Assembly: GCA_025362355.1 (NCBI GenBank)
Contig: JANYGT010000058.1
Coordinates: 1 to 34,090, forward strand
DNA: 34,090 bases
Origin: Lacisediminihabitans sp.
Lineage (GTDB): Bacteria > Actinomycetota > Actinomycetes > Actinomycetales > Microbacteriaceae
Direction: 5' to 3'
The notes below the pieces were generated by a model that was not told where the DNA came from, did not search any database, and saw only the letters and a list, made by a program, of their open reading frames with translations. This document shows, piece after piece, positions 23,823 to 31,518 of the stretch. The position numbers were made by a program, and so were the translations under genes. How positions within the stretch are numbered: position 1 is the first letter of the stretch; every line of letters starts with the position of its first letter.

Positions 23823-24638
23823 TTAGGGGGCTTTCGCCGTTTCGGGCTCGATCGGATGATGCTGCGTCTCTGCGGATCCGGTCAGCGCTTCCACGGCGTC
23901 GAGATCGCCGAAGTACGAGGCGGCGATGAGGGACTGGCTTGATCTGAGGTCGGCGGTCGCGCCCTCGAGCACGACCCGCCCGTGTGCGAGCACATAGGCA
24001 CGGGATGCGACCTCCATCGCCAGCGCGACGTGCTGCTCGACGACGAGCACAGCGGTGTTGAGTTTCGCCGCGATGTCCTGCAGCACCGGGAGCAGCCTCT
24101 CGACGACAACCGGGGCGAGGCCGAGACTCATCTCGTCGACGATGAGGAGTTTCGGCTGGCCGACCAGCGCGCGACCGACGGCCAGCATCTGCTGCTCGCC
24201 GCCCGACAGCATCCCGGCCTTCCGTCCGAGGCACTTCTTCAGCTCCGGCAGAAACTCGAGAACCTGCTCTTCGCTCTCGTTGCCGCGACCGCGTCCGCTC
24301 GCCACCCGAAGGTTCTCGCGGGTGGTGAGGTCGTGGAACAGCGCGCGGTCTTCCGGCACGAGCGCGACACCGTCCCGGGCGAGCCGGTGCGCCGAACGTC
24401 CGGCGGTGGATGTCCCGCGCAGCGAGATCTCGCCGGTCATCGGCTTGATCAGGCCGGCGATCGCTGCGAGCGTCGTCGTCTTCCCTGCCCCGTTCGAGCC
24501 GAGCAGCGCGACGATCTCCCCCGGCGCGATGGTCAGCGAGATCTCGCGCACGACGGCGAGGCCGTTGTAGCCGGCGGACATCCGGGTGACGTCGAGGATC
24601 TGGCCGGATGTCTCGACGGGCGCATCACGCTTCGACAT
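23823..24638 (-). CDS. ABC importer ATPase, LivF type
   Basis: This 271-residue ATP-binding subunit has Walker A GSNGAGKTT at about 47-55, signature LSGGEQQMLAVGRAL and Walker B KLLIVDEMSLGL followed by the switch histidine in VEQHV. It is about 35 residues longer than usual at the ends. The frame is open to 24689, but ATG 24638 has GGAGG six bases upstream and overlaps the LivG gene by 14 bases. Together with LivG it powers the importer. Confidence 0.93.
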   Translation of the reverse strand: MSKRDAPVETSGQILDVTRMSAGYNGLAVVREISLTIAPGEIVALLGSNGAGKTTTLAAIAGLIKPMTGEISLRGTSTAGRSAHRLARDGVALVPEDRALFHDLTTRENLRVASGRGRGNESEEQVLEFLPELKKCLGRKAGMLSGGEQQMLAVGRALVGQPKLLIVDEMSLGLAPVVVERLLPVLQDIAAKLNTAVLVVEQHVALAMEVASRAYVLAHGRVVLEGATADLRSSQSLIAASYFGDLDAVEALTGSAETQHHPIEPETAKAP

Positions 24639-25383
24639 CGTGACCTCCGAGGTAGGCCTCGATGACGCGCTCGTCGTTGCGGATCTCATCGGGCGTTCCC
24701 ACGCCGATGACCGAGCCGAAATCGAGCACGAAGATGCGGTCGCAGACGCCGAGCACGAGCTCCATGTCGTGGTCGACGAGCAGTACGCTCACGCCGTGGC
24801 CCGGGAGCGACCGGAGGCGCTCTCCGAACGCGATGCTCTCGTCGGTGTCGAGGCCCGCGGCCGGTTCATCCATCAGCACGAGGCGTGGTCGTTTGGCGAG
24901 GGCCCTCGCGACCCCTGCCAGCTTGCGCTGGCCGTGCGAGAGCTCTTGCGGGAAGCGATCGAGCACATCGTCGAGGTCGCAGAGCGAGCTGGCCCAGGCG
25001 ATGTCATCGACGCCCTTCGGCTTGGACGGAACGACGAGGTCTCTGAGCATCGACAGGAAGGTCGGCTGCTCGGCGGCGACCTGCAGGTTCTCGAGGATGG
25101 TGAGGTCGTCGAAGAGCTCGACCGACTGGAAGGTGCGGAGCAGTCCGCGTCGGGCGACGGCGTGGGGCGCGAGACGGTCGAGCGTCCGCCCCTCGAACTG
25201 CACGTTTCCTCCGCGGTTGCGGATCGCGCCGGTGAGGGCGTCGATGAACGACGACTTGCCGGCTCCGTTCGGACCGATGAGGCCGACGATCTCGCCTTCG
25301 TCGATGGTCAGTGAGACATCGTTGACCGCCACGACTGCGCCGTAGGACACGCGGAGATCATTCACGTCAAGTAAGCGCGTCAT
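24625..25383 (-). CDS. ABC importer ATPase, LivG type
   Basis: This 252-residue ATP-binding subunit has Walker A GPNGAGKS at 37-44, an ABC signature altered to LSHGQRK, Walker B RLVLMDEPAAGL and switch histidine in VDHDMELV. The end (GTPDEIRNDERVIEAYLGG) is typical of LivG. Histidine at the third position of the LSGGQ motif is uncommon but known in this subfamily. GGAG lies six bases before ATG 25383. It is the first gene of the importer operon and has a clear promoter upstream. Confidence 0.94.
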   Translation of the reverse strand: MTRLLDVNDLRVSYGAVVAVNDVSLTIDEGEIVGLIGPNGAGKSSFIDALTGAIRNRGGNVQFEGRTLDRLAPHAVARRGLLRTFQSVELFDDLTILENLQVAAEQPTFLSMLRDLVVPSKPKGVDDIAWASSLCDLDDVLDRFPQELSHGQRKLAGVARALAKRPRLVLMDEPAAGLDTDESIAFGERLRSLPGHGVSVLLVDHDMELVLGVCDRIFVLDFGSVIGVGTPDEIRNDERVIEAYLGGHDVEA

Positions 25384-25414
25384 TGCGTCTCCGGATCGTC
25401 ATCGGTTACCGTCG

Positions 25415-25443
25415 GTGACTTTCGCTAGGAGAAAGTCACTTTT
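25415..25443. promoter_or_regulatory. operator-like inverted repeats at the importer operon
   Basis: GTGACTTTC-gctagga-GAAAGTCAC is a perfect 9-bp inverted repeat (25415-25439). Its right part continues as GAAAGTCACTTTT (25431-25443), close to the GAAAGTnACTTTC palindrome before the FAD monooxygenase gene. It lies just downstream of the -10 element, where a repressor would block transcription. Confidence 0.6.
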
Positions 25444-25457
25444 ATTTCTGTGATCCG

Positions 25458-25486
25458 AACATAACGGCAGTCGCTGAGCGTGTCAA
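25458..25486 (-). promoter_or_regulatory. sigma-70 type promoter of the importer operon
   Basis: On the minus strand TTGACA (25486-25481) is followed after 17 bases by TATGTT (25463-25458). This is a near-consensus housekeeping promoter, about 75 bp upstream of the LivG start. Confidence 0.7.
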
Positions 25487-25619
25487 TCAGGAGTCTTCGC
25501 GGCTCGGCAAATCGTTACTTTCGACGACCGACGCACGGAAACGTTGCCTCGGGCGCTGCCGTGGGTGCAGCAACATCCGCGTCCTGCCGCCGCCACGCGC
25601 CGCGCTTTCGATCGCCACC

Positions 25620-25697
25620 GAAAACGCAGGAGTATTGCCCGTATCCGAGCAAAACATGCCTCTGTTGCTCGAAATCCCGCGAATCTCCTGCGTTTTC
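25620..25697. terminator. nested hairpin after the FAH operon
   Basis: GAAAACGCAGGAG (25620-25632) and CTCCTGCGTTTTC (25685-25697) are perfect 13-bp complements. Within the 52-base interval GAGCAA (25647-25652) pairs with TTGCTC (25665-25670). It starts 33 bp beyond the second FAH gene's stop, so it may end that operon. It could also be a mobile palindromic repeat. Between it and the importer promoter (25487-25619) nothing else is seen. Confidence 0.5.
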
Positions 25698-25730
25698 AGA
25701 GGGGAGGGTGGATGCTCCGGGGTCGGCCGC

Positions 25731-26591
25731 TCAGGCCGCGGGCGCCCGGAACCGGGTGGTGATCGACCCGATGCCCTCGATCGTCGAGACGAGCACATCT
25801 GACTCGCCGAGGAAACGCTTCGGTGTCCTCGCGTTGCCGACGCCGGCCGGGGTGCCGGTGAAGATGATGTCGCCCGGTGAGAGTGTGCAGATATTCGAGA
25901 GCCGCGCGATCAGTTCCGGGATGTCGTAGATCATCTTCGAGGTGCGCGACAGCTGCAGCTGCTCGCCGCCGTCGGAAACGGTGCCGAGCGAGCATCCGAT
26001 CTCCAGGTCGTCCGGATGCTCGAACTCGTCCGTCGAGACCAGCCACGGGCCGGTCGGGCCGAACCCGGTGAACGACTTTCCGAGACTGAACTGCGGGCGG
26101 TTGCCCTCGTTCTGCACGTGGCGCTCGGAGAGATCCTGCCCGATGGTGAGGCCGGCGACGTGGTCCCAGGCATCCTCCCGCTGCACCTTGACTGCCCGGC
26201 GACCGATCGCGATCACCAGCTCGACCTCCCAGTCGACGAACTCGCTCGGCAGGTCGACCGTCGCCGCCGGGCCGGTCAGGCAACTCGGGAACTTGGTGAA
26301 CGTCACCGGCATCGAATCACTCGGATACCCAGCCTCCGCCGCGTGCTCGACGTAGTTCACGCCGATCGCGAAGACCTGGCCGGGGCGCGGAACGGGAGCG
26401 TCGAGCTCGTCCAGATCGAAACTCTCGCCGTTGTCGTCGCGCACGGTCGCCGCCCAGGTGACGAAGTGATCCCACTGCTCGTAGACCGCCTGGGGGTCTG
26501 ACGAGAACGTGCTCCCGCTCTCGCGCTCGACATCGACCGCGAGATCGTCGACGATGAGCACGAGACGCCCCGCCCGATTGGCAATCTTCAC
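25731..26591 (-). CDS. fumarylacetoacetate-hydrolase-family protein (second copy)
   Basis: This 286-residue protein has a short N-terminal domain and a FAH core from about residue 75 (PGQVFAIGVNYVEHAAEAG). Acidic metal ligands are in VDWEVELVIAIG and GLTIGQDLSERH, and a closing SPGDIIFTGTPAGVG follows. The family cleaves C-C bonds of acylpyruvates or decarboxylates and hydrates ring-cleavage products. GTG 26591 overlaps the previous FAH stop as GTGA; the frame upstream is shadow. It resembles its neighbour only in the core, so the two probably do different steps. Confidence 0.87.
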   Translation of the reverse strand: MKIANRAGRLVLIVDDLAVDVERESGSTFSSDPQAVYEQWDHFVTWAATVRDDNGESFDLDELDAPVPRPGQVFAIGVNYVEHAAEAGYPSDSMPVTFTKFPSCLTGPAATVDLPSEFVDWEVELVIAIGRRAVKVQREDAWDHVAGLTIGQDLSERHVQNEGNRPQFSLGKSFTGFGPTGPWLVSTDEFEHPDDLEIGCSLGTVSDGGEQLQLSRTSKMIYDIPELIARLSNICTLSPGDIIFTGTPAGVGNARTPKRFLGESDVLVSTIEGIGSITTRFRAPAA

Positions 26592-27478
26592 CAGTCGACC
26601 CGCTGCGGTGCCGGCGTGCCGTGAGCCTCTTCCCAGCTCACCACGTGGTTCTTGAGCACGCCGACGCCGGTGATCTCCGCCTCGATCTGATCGCCGGGCT
26701 GCAGGTAGAAGTCGAACGGATTCGGCTGCACCGCCGCGACCCCCGAGATCGTGCCCGTGGTGATGATGTCGCCGGCACTGTAGATCTGCGGGGAGTGGTA
26801 CGCGACCAGGTGCGGGAACCTGATGCGCGTCTGGTTCGTGTTGCCCTGCTGGCGCACCTCGCCGTTCACGCGCAGCTGCATCGGCAGTTCGTGCATGTCG
26901 GGCACCTCGTCGGCGGTGACGATCCACGGGCCGATCGGGCAGAACGTGTCGATTCCCTTGCTGAACGAGAACACCCCCGACTCCATCTCCTTGCGCTGGA
27001 TGTCGCGCGCGGTGATGTCGTTGAACACCGTGAAGCCGGCGATGTAGTCGACAGCCTCGTCGGGGCCGAAGAACTTGCCGGCCTTGCCGATGATGATCGC
27101 GAGTTCGAGTTCGTAGTCGAGCTCTTTCGTGAGGCCCTCCGGGTAGACGATGGCGTCATCCGGTCCGATGATGGCGTCGACATTCTGGAAGAACACGATG
27201 CCCTTGTGCACCGGATGCGACCAGTCCACCGCCTGCAGCTCCCTGTGGTGGTCGGCGAAGTTGCCCGCCGTGTGAAAGAACTTCTTCGGCTGGATGGGGG
27301 CGCGCAGGCGCACGTCGGCATACTGCAGGCGCTCGCCGGTCTCGGTGACCTTGCCGCCGCGCTCGAAGTATTCGCGGGTGGACGGCACATCGAGTTCGAT
27401 GACCGTCCCCTCCTCGAGGCTGTCGCTGTCGAATTCGAGCCGACCGACCCGACCCTCGTCGAATGTGATGAGTTTCAT
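26588..27478 (-). CDS. fumarylacetoacetate-hydrolase-family protein (first copy)
   Basis: This 296-residue protein has an N-terminal domain (MKLITFDEGRVGRLEFD) and a FAH core from about 90 (PKKFFHTAGNFADHH). Metal ligands are in LDYELELAIIIG and FTVFNDITARDIQ, and SAGDIITTGTISGVA is near the end. Likely reactions are hydrolysis of a 1,3-diketone or isomerisation/decarboxylation of a ring-fission product. ATG 27478 begins two bases after the SDR stop with GGAG upstream. The frame upstream to 27568 lies within the SDR gene and is disregarded. Confidence 0.87.
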   Translation of the reverse strand: MKLITFDEGRVGRLEFDSDSLEEGTVIELDVPSTREYFERGGKVTETGERLQYADVRLRAPIQPKKFFHTAGNFADHHRELQAVDWSHPVHKGIVFFQNVDAIIGPDDAIVYPEGLTKELDYELELAIIIGKAGKFFGPDEAVDYIAGFTVFNDITARDIQRKEMESGVFSFSKGIDTFCPIGPWIVTADEVPDMHELPMQLRVNGEVRQQGNTNQTRIRFPHLVAYHSPQIYSAGDIITTGTISGVAAVQPNPFDFYLQPGDQIEAEITGVGVLKNHVVSWEEAHGTPAPQRVDW

Positions 27479-27480
27479 AT

Positions 27481-28263
27481 CTATGCTCCAACCATGTTGA
27501 ATCCGCCATCGGCGAGCAGGTAGCCGCCGGTCAGGTGTGCCGCCTCTTCGGTCGCGAGCCAGAGGCACGTGCCGGCGACGAACTCGGGCGGCGGGATGAC
27601 GCCCATCGGCGTCTGCGAGATCAGCGTCTCCCTGCGCCCGGCTTTCCAGTCCGCGCGACCGAGGAGTCGCTCGGTCTCCATGAAGCCCGGGGCGAAGGTG
27701 TTGACTCGCACCGCCGGTGCCAGCACCTTCGCGTAGGACTTCGTGATGCCGAGGATCGCGTACTTCGCCGCGGCGTACTGGGGCGCACGCGGTGAGCCAC
27801 GCACGATGACGGTCGAGCCGACATTGATGATGTTTCCGCCGTTCGGCTGCTCCAGCATCCGCTCTCCGAACTCGTGGGTCATCAACAGCGTGCCTTTGAC
27901 GTCGATGTCGATCACCGCATCCAGGGCTTCCTGAGTGAGCTCACGCCATGACATCTGCTCGCTCGAGACGTCGCCGACGTTGTTCACGAGCACATCGAGG
28001 GTGTCGAAGGCCGCGAACACCTCGTCGGCCATGCGCTTGATCGCCTCCCAGGTGCCGATGTTCGCCTGCACGGTGATCGCCTCGCCGCCGATCGCCTCGA
28101 TGCGAGCGACGGTGGCTTCGGCACCGGCCTTCGAGGAGTTGTAGTGCACGGCTACTCTCGCGCCCTCCTGGGCCGCGCGGAATGCGATCTCCGCTCCGAA
28201 GCCGGTGCCGGCTCCGGTGACGAGGACGGTCTTTCCTTCGAAGCGGGGGAAGATCTGGGGCAT
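27481..28263 (-). CDS. short-chain dehydrogenase/reductase
   Basis: This 260-residue classical SDR has the cofactor motif TGAGTGFGAEIA (residues 16-27), NNVG at about 92-95, a catalytic serine in NVGSTV and YAAAK as the Tyr-Lys pair. VHYNSSKAGAEAT after strand 2 suggests NADP preference. It follows the first SDR gene by about 40 bp. The substrate is probably an alcohol or dihydrodiol intermediate of the FAD-monooxygenase pathway. The frame upstream to 28740 is shadow. Confidence 0.88.
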   Translation of the reverse strand: MPQIFPRFEGKTVLVTGAGTGFGAEIAFRAAQEGARVAVHYNSSKAGAEATVARIEAIGGEAITVQANIGTWEAIKRMADEVFAAFDTLDVLVNNVGDVSSEQMSWRELTQEALDAVIDIDVKGTLLMTHEFGERMLEQPNGGNIINVGSTVIVRGSPRAPQYAAAKYAILGITKSYAKVLAPAVRVNTFAPGFMETERLLGRADWKAGRRETLISQTPMGVIPPPEFVAGTCLWLATEEAAHLTGGYLLADGGFNMVGA

Positions 28264-28304
28264 GGTGGTTCTCTTTCGTTGCAGGAGTTCCGTTGCGGGA
28301 GCGG

Positions 28305-29087
28305 TCAGACGAGGGTTCGGCCGCCGTCGATGTACAGAACGTGGCCGGTGATGAACTGGGAGTGCGCCGAGGCGAGGAAGAGCACCGGCCCGACGATCTC
28401 GGCCGGCACGCCGAGTCGCCCGGCGGGCACGAGTCGCACGAGATCTTCGCGCACGCCCGGCTTCTTGAGGTAGTCGGCGGTGAGCGGGGTCTCGATGTAA
28501 CCGGGGGCGACGGCGTTCACGGTGACTCCCGAGCTCGCCCACTCGGCCGCCATCACGCGCATCATCTGATTGAGCCCGCCCTTCGACGCGGCGTAGGGGG
28601 CGTGATTCTTGTGGGCGAGGAGCCCGGAGACCGAGGAGAGCACGATGATGCGGCCGTGATTCTGAGCGACCATGACCCGCCCTGCCGCCTGCGCGACCCC
28701 GAATGCCGTGGAGAGATTGGTGCGCATGATCCGTTCCCACTCCTCCTCGGTGAAGTCGAGCACCGGGCGGCGATCGTTCATCCCGACACAGTGGATGAGC
28801 ACGTCGAGTCCTCCCAGCGTGTCGATCGCCTCCGAGATGACTGCGCCACCGGCACCCGGCTCGAGGAGATCCGCCTCGATCGTCGTCACCGTCGGATGCG
28901 CGGCAGTCACGCTGTCGAGTCGCGATCGATCGCGGTCGACGATGACGACACAGCCACCCGCCGCGACGAATCCGCCGGCGACGTCGAGACCGATTCCGCC
29001 GGCACCGATGACAACCACTCGACTTCCAGACAGTCCGAGCCAGTCGGATGTCGTCGGGCCCACCGATGCTTCGTCTAGATCCTGCAC
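28305..29087 (-). CDS. short-chain dehydrogenase/reductase (first gene of SDR-FAH operon)
   Basis: This SDR has about 260 residues, with cofactor motif IGAGGIGLDVA, an aspartate ending strand 2 (VIVDRDRSRLD, suggesting NAD), SSVSG and YAASK. The NNxG motif is replaced by HCVG. The frame is open to GTG 29099, but GTG 29087 has GGGGA five bases upstream and clears the operator that covers 29097-29122. An out-of-frame ATG at 29092 soon stops. It starts the operon SDR-SDR-FAH-FAH. Confidence 0.85.
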   Translation of the reverse strand: MQDLDEASVGPTTSDWLGLSGSRVVVIGAGGIGLDVAGGFVAAGGCVVIVDRDRSRLDSVTAAHPTVTTIEADLLEPGAGGAVISEAIDTLGGLDVLIHCVGMNDRRPVLDFTEEEWERIMRTNLSTAFGVAQAAGRVMVAQNHGRIIVLSSVSGLLAHKNHAPYAASKGGLNQMMRVMAAEWASSGVTVNAVAPGYIETPLTADYLKKPGVREDLVRLVPAGRLGVPAEIVGPVLFLASAHSQFITGHVLYIDGGRTLV

Positions 29088-29096
29088 GCCATTCCC

Positions 29097-29122
29097 CACT
29101 TCACTGTGTGAAAGTTGATTTC
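29097..29122. promoter_or_regulatory. operator copy A before the SDR operon
   Basis: CACTTCACTGTGTGAAAGTT (29097-29116) is identical to 30487-30506. It contains TTCAC-tgt-GTGAA and runs into GAAAGTTGATTTC (29110-29122), an imperfect GAAAGTnACTTTC palindrome. It lies 10 bp before the likely start. TTCGAA occurs downstream in both copies at the same distance. The rest of 29123-29293 has no gene. Confidence 0.7.
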
Positions 29123-29293
29123 ATTCTTCGAACACTCTGTCACCCTAGCAAACTCAGCCGCATCGAAGGAAGTGTCACGGCGATCTGTTTTCAGCCCGGA
29201 TATCCCCTCGTCGCGTTCCCAATCGCGCCGACCCCGGGGATTAGCGAAACACGCACGGAATCAGGCACCGCCGCACCCCCACCACACCGCGAG

Positions 29294-30484
29294 TCAGTCG
29301 ATCTCGAACGACTTCGGGTCTAGCGACATCCGAAGGATCGGGTAGGCGTACTCCCGCATCTCCGCCTCGTACCGACCGACGGCGTCGACGGGGGAGGATC
29401 CGTCGCGATCCGCCTCACCGAGGTGGCGCGCGAGCGTCGCGGCATCCCGCAGCGCGGTGTTCGCCCCTGCCCCGAAGCTCGGCGGCATCGCGTGGATGGC
29501 GTCTCCGATCACCGTGACGCGACCAGGGGTCCACTCGTCGACCGGTCGGATGCCCCGGATTCGGCTCAGGAAGATGGAGGCAGGCTCGATCCGTCCGACC
29601 AGGTCTTTCAGCACGGGCGCCCAGTCGGCGACCGCGGCATTCCAGAAGGCGTACAGCTCGTCGCCGGTCGCGGTCGCGAGGTCACCGGGGTAGGCGAGCG
29701 GACCCTCCGGCGGGATGTTCAGCGTCACCTGCATGTAGGGCTCGACCGGGTCGATCGCAGCATCCGGCACCAGCTCCCCGGACGCCTCGGCGATGGGTCG
29801 GCGCGGTTGCCAGGCACCGAAGGTCAGGAAACGTCCGTCGGGCCCGATGGCGAAGACGAACCCGTCGAAAAGCGCCGGCGGAAGCGTCGCGGCGAGTTCG
29901 GGAGGAAGCGCGGCCCGCCCGTACAGCGACCCGAGGTGCGTGTCGACGATCTCCGGTTCACCGAGCAGTCGAGCGCGGGTGGAGGAGCGGATGCCGTCGG
30001 CCCCCACGAAGACATCGCCTTCGATGGTCTCGCCCGATTCCAACTCGACCCGGACCCCGCCGGAGTGCGCCTCGAACCCCGTGGTCCGCACCCCGAAGCG
30101 AACGTGGTCTTGCACGCCGGCGAGCAGTATCTGCTGCAGGGTTCGACGGTTGACCGCCGTGTGCGGAACGGGGCCGTCGTTCGGCGGGCCGATATGCGGC
30201 CTCGTCGACACCTCGTTGGCGTTCGAATCGATGAAGGCGAGAAGTTCGCGGCGCGGGGTGACGCGAGACGTCGCCTGGTAGAGCGCGTAGGCCTCGGGCG
30301 TCAGGCAGGCTTCGAGGGCATTTCCTCCGGCCGCATTCATATGGAGCCGATATCCGGAACTGATGATCCCGGATTCGGACTCGAGCACCGTTGACTCGAT
30401 GCCCTGTCGCTTCAGGCCCTGGGCGAGCGCGAGGCCCCCGATTCCGGCGCCGGAAATAATTACATGCATAGTAGGACTCGCCAT
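29294..30484 (-). CDS. FAD-dependent aromatic monooxygenase (PHBH/salicylate-hydroxylase group)
   Basis: This 396-residue class A flavoprotein has GAGIGG at 12-17, EADG-region GADGIRSSTRARL around 160 and the second FAD motif GDAIHAMPPSFGAGAN around 335. These enzymes hydroxylate phenolic acids or related rings with NAD(P)H and O2, some with decarboxylation. It is preceded by its own promoter and the operator shared with the SDR operon. ATG 30484 is used here; ATG 30469 is an alternative. The substrate is not evident from the sequence. Confidence 0.9.
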   Translation of the reverse strand: MASPTMHVIISGAGIGGLALAQGLKRQGIESTVLESESGIISSGYRLHMNAAGGNALEACLTPEAYALYQATSRVTPRRELLAFIDSNANEVSTRPHIGPPNDGPVPHTAVNRRTLQQILLAGVQDHVRFGVRTTGFEAHSGGVRVELESGETIEGDVFVGADGIRSSTRARLLGEPEIVDTHLGSLYGRAALPPELAATLPPALFDGFVFAIGPDGRFLTFGAWQPRRPIAEASGELVPDAAIDPVEPYMQVTLNIPPEGPLAYPGDLATATGDELYAFWNAAVADWAPVLKDLVGRIEPASIFLSRIRGIRPVDEWTPGRVTVIGDAIHAMPPSFGAGANTALRDAATLARHLGEADRDGSSPVDAVGRYEAEMREYAYPILRMSLDPKSFEID

Positions 30485-30486
30485 CT

Positions 30487-30512
30487 CACTTCACTGTGTG
30501 AAAGTTACTTTC
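30487..30512. promoter_or_regulatory. operator copy B before the FAD monooxygenase
   Basis: CACTTCACTGTGTGAAAGTT (30487-30506) matches copy A exactly and continues as the perfect palindrome GAAAGTTACTTTC (30500-30512). TTCAC-tgt-GTGAA (30490-30502) overlaps it. The site lies between the -10 element and the start codon. Confidence 0.72.
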
Positions 30513-30520
30513 GTATTTCG

Positions 30521-30550
30521 AATCTACGGTGCGGAGGTGATCTTTGTCAA
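30521..30550 (-). promoter_or_regulatory. sigma-70 type promoter of the FAD monooxygenase
   Basis: Minus-strand TTGACA (30550-30545), 18-base spacer, TAGATT (30526-30521). A second TGTCAA on the plus strand lies nine bases further upstream (30554-30559). The remaining part of the divergent gap, to 30700, shows nothing else clear. Confidence 0.65.
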
Positions 30551-30706
30551 CGCTGTCAAGCCCTGAGCATTGCTTCGACGGCAGCGTACTTTTCGGGTCA
30601 AGGACTCCGTCCGCGCGCTCTGATGATCGGCTGTCACGCCCGTCATCGTGACCTCGGGCACCTGCATCGGGGGCATGAACCGAACCAACACCAGTGAAGG
30701 AGCAGC

Positions 30707-30880
30707 ATGAAGATCACCTATGACACCGACACCGACTCGATCAGCTCGCCCGACCTGACCGACGAGGAGGTCGCGAAGCTTCAGGCCCGCCTCAGCGCCG
30801 CTCTCGGCCGCAACGATCCCGTGCGGGTCGTTGCGGAAGACCTGCTCGAGACGGCACGCGGTATGCGGGGCACGTCCTGA
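30707..30880 (+). CDS. 57-residue small protein, unknown
   Basis: ATG 30707 has a strong GAAGGAG ribosome-binding site five bases upstream, and the frame runs to TGA 30880. The protein is acidic at the front (MKITYDTDTDSISSPDLTDEEV) and then has an amphipathic helix (AKLQARLSAALGRNDP, VRVVAEDLLETARGM). I do not recognise a family. It is divergent from the FAD monooxygenase and convergent with the SRPBCC gene (17 bp apart). Codon use is GC-rich in third positions like its neighbours, which supports a real gene. Confidence 0.6.
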   Translation: MKITYDTDTDSISSPDLTDEEVAKLQARLSAALGRNDPVRVVAEDLLETARGMRGTS

Positions 30881-30896
30881 GTCCCACAGCAGCGAC

Positions 30897-31343
30897 CTAC
30901 CGGAGTGCTCGCGCATGCCCTTCGGCGAGATAACCGAGTCGCCGGAGCGTCTCGATGTTGCGCAGATAGATCGCGGGCTCCATCAGCACCGAGGGGATCC
31001 AGGTGCTCGGGCCGGAGACGGGGTACTCCCGCAGGATCACGCGGCATCCGCGACGGTGCGGTTCGACCTCGATCTCGACGCGTGCCTCGCCGATCGGCCA
31101 GCCCTTTGGTCTGATCGTCATGGCGCGCGGGGGGTTCCAGACCTCCACCGTCGTGTCGTCATCGATCAACACCGGCCAGACGCCGAAGGAGTGATGGATC
31201 GCGGAGCCGACCGCCGGCCAATCATCGTCGACCGACCGCATCCTCGACGCTCCGACCACCCAGCCGGGGAACAGCCATCCGTCGGCGAACACGGCGAAGA
31301 CGTCGCTCGGCGAGCAGGCCATCGTGCGTCTGTTCCGTGCCAT
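30897..31343 (-). CDS. SRPBCC (START/Bet v1-like) family protein
   Basis: This 148-residue protein begins MACSPSDVFAVFADGWLFPGWVVGASRMRSVDDDWPAVGSAIHHSFG, the typical first helix and strand of polyketide-cyclase-type SRPBCC proteins, and continues with VEIEVEPHRRGCRVILREYPVSGP. They hold hydrophobic ligands in a deep pocket; the ligand here is unknown. ATG 31343 has GGAGG six bases upstream. It is divergent from glgX, and a TTGACA promoter lies in the gap. Confidence 0.85.
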   Translation of the reverse strand: MARNRRTMACSPSDVFAVFADGWLFPGWVVGASRMRSVDDDWPAVGSAIHHSFGVWPVLIDDDTTVEVWNPPRAMTIRPKGWPIGEARVEIEVEPHRRGCRVILREYPVSGPSTWIPSVLMEPAIYLRNIETLRRLGYLAEGHARALR

Positions 31344-31407
31344 GAACGCCTCCCTGATTTCCCTGTCGATGCCTCGATCGAGACCGAGTGATTTCTGCTG
31401 TCGTCAC

Positions 31408-31436
31408 TGGTTACGTGCGCCACGGGAAAGTGTCAA
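31408..31436 (-). promoter_or_regulatory. possible promoter of the SRPBCC gene
   Basis: Minus-strand TTGACA (31436-31431), 17 bases, then TAACCA (31413-31408). The -35 is perfect but the -10 is weak. Confidence 0.45.
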
Positions 31437-31518
31437 CCCCGGCACTGCCGAAATAGGCAAGTCCGCCGGCTGGTGCGAAAGTTGCAACGTCTGCGTCCCC
31501 TCGATCGGCAGGATCCCC

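Noticed and set aside
28264-28740. Upstream extension of the second SDR frame
   Set aside because: It overlaps the first SDR gene in a different frame; SDR homology starts at ATG 28263.
31477-31483. Further GAAAGTT half-site upstream of glgX
   Set aside because: A single 7-base match is too short to count as a member of the operator set.
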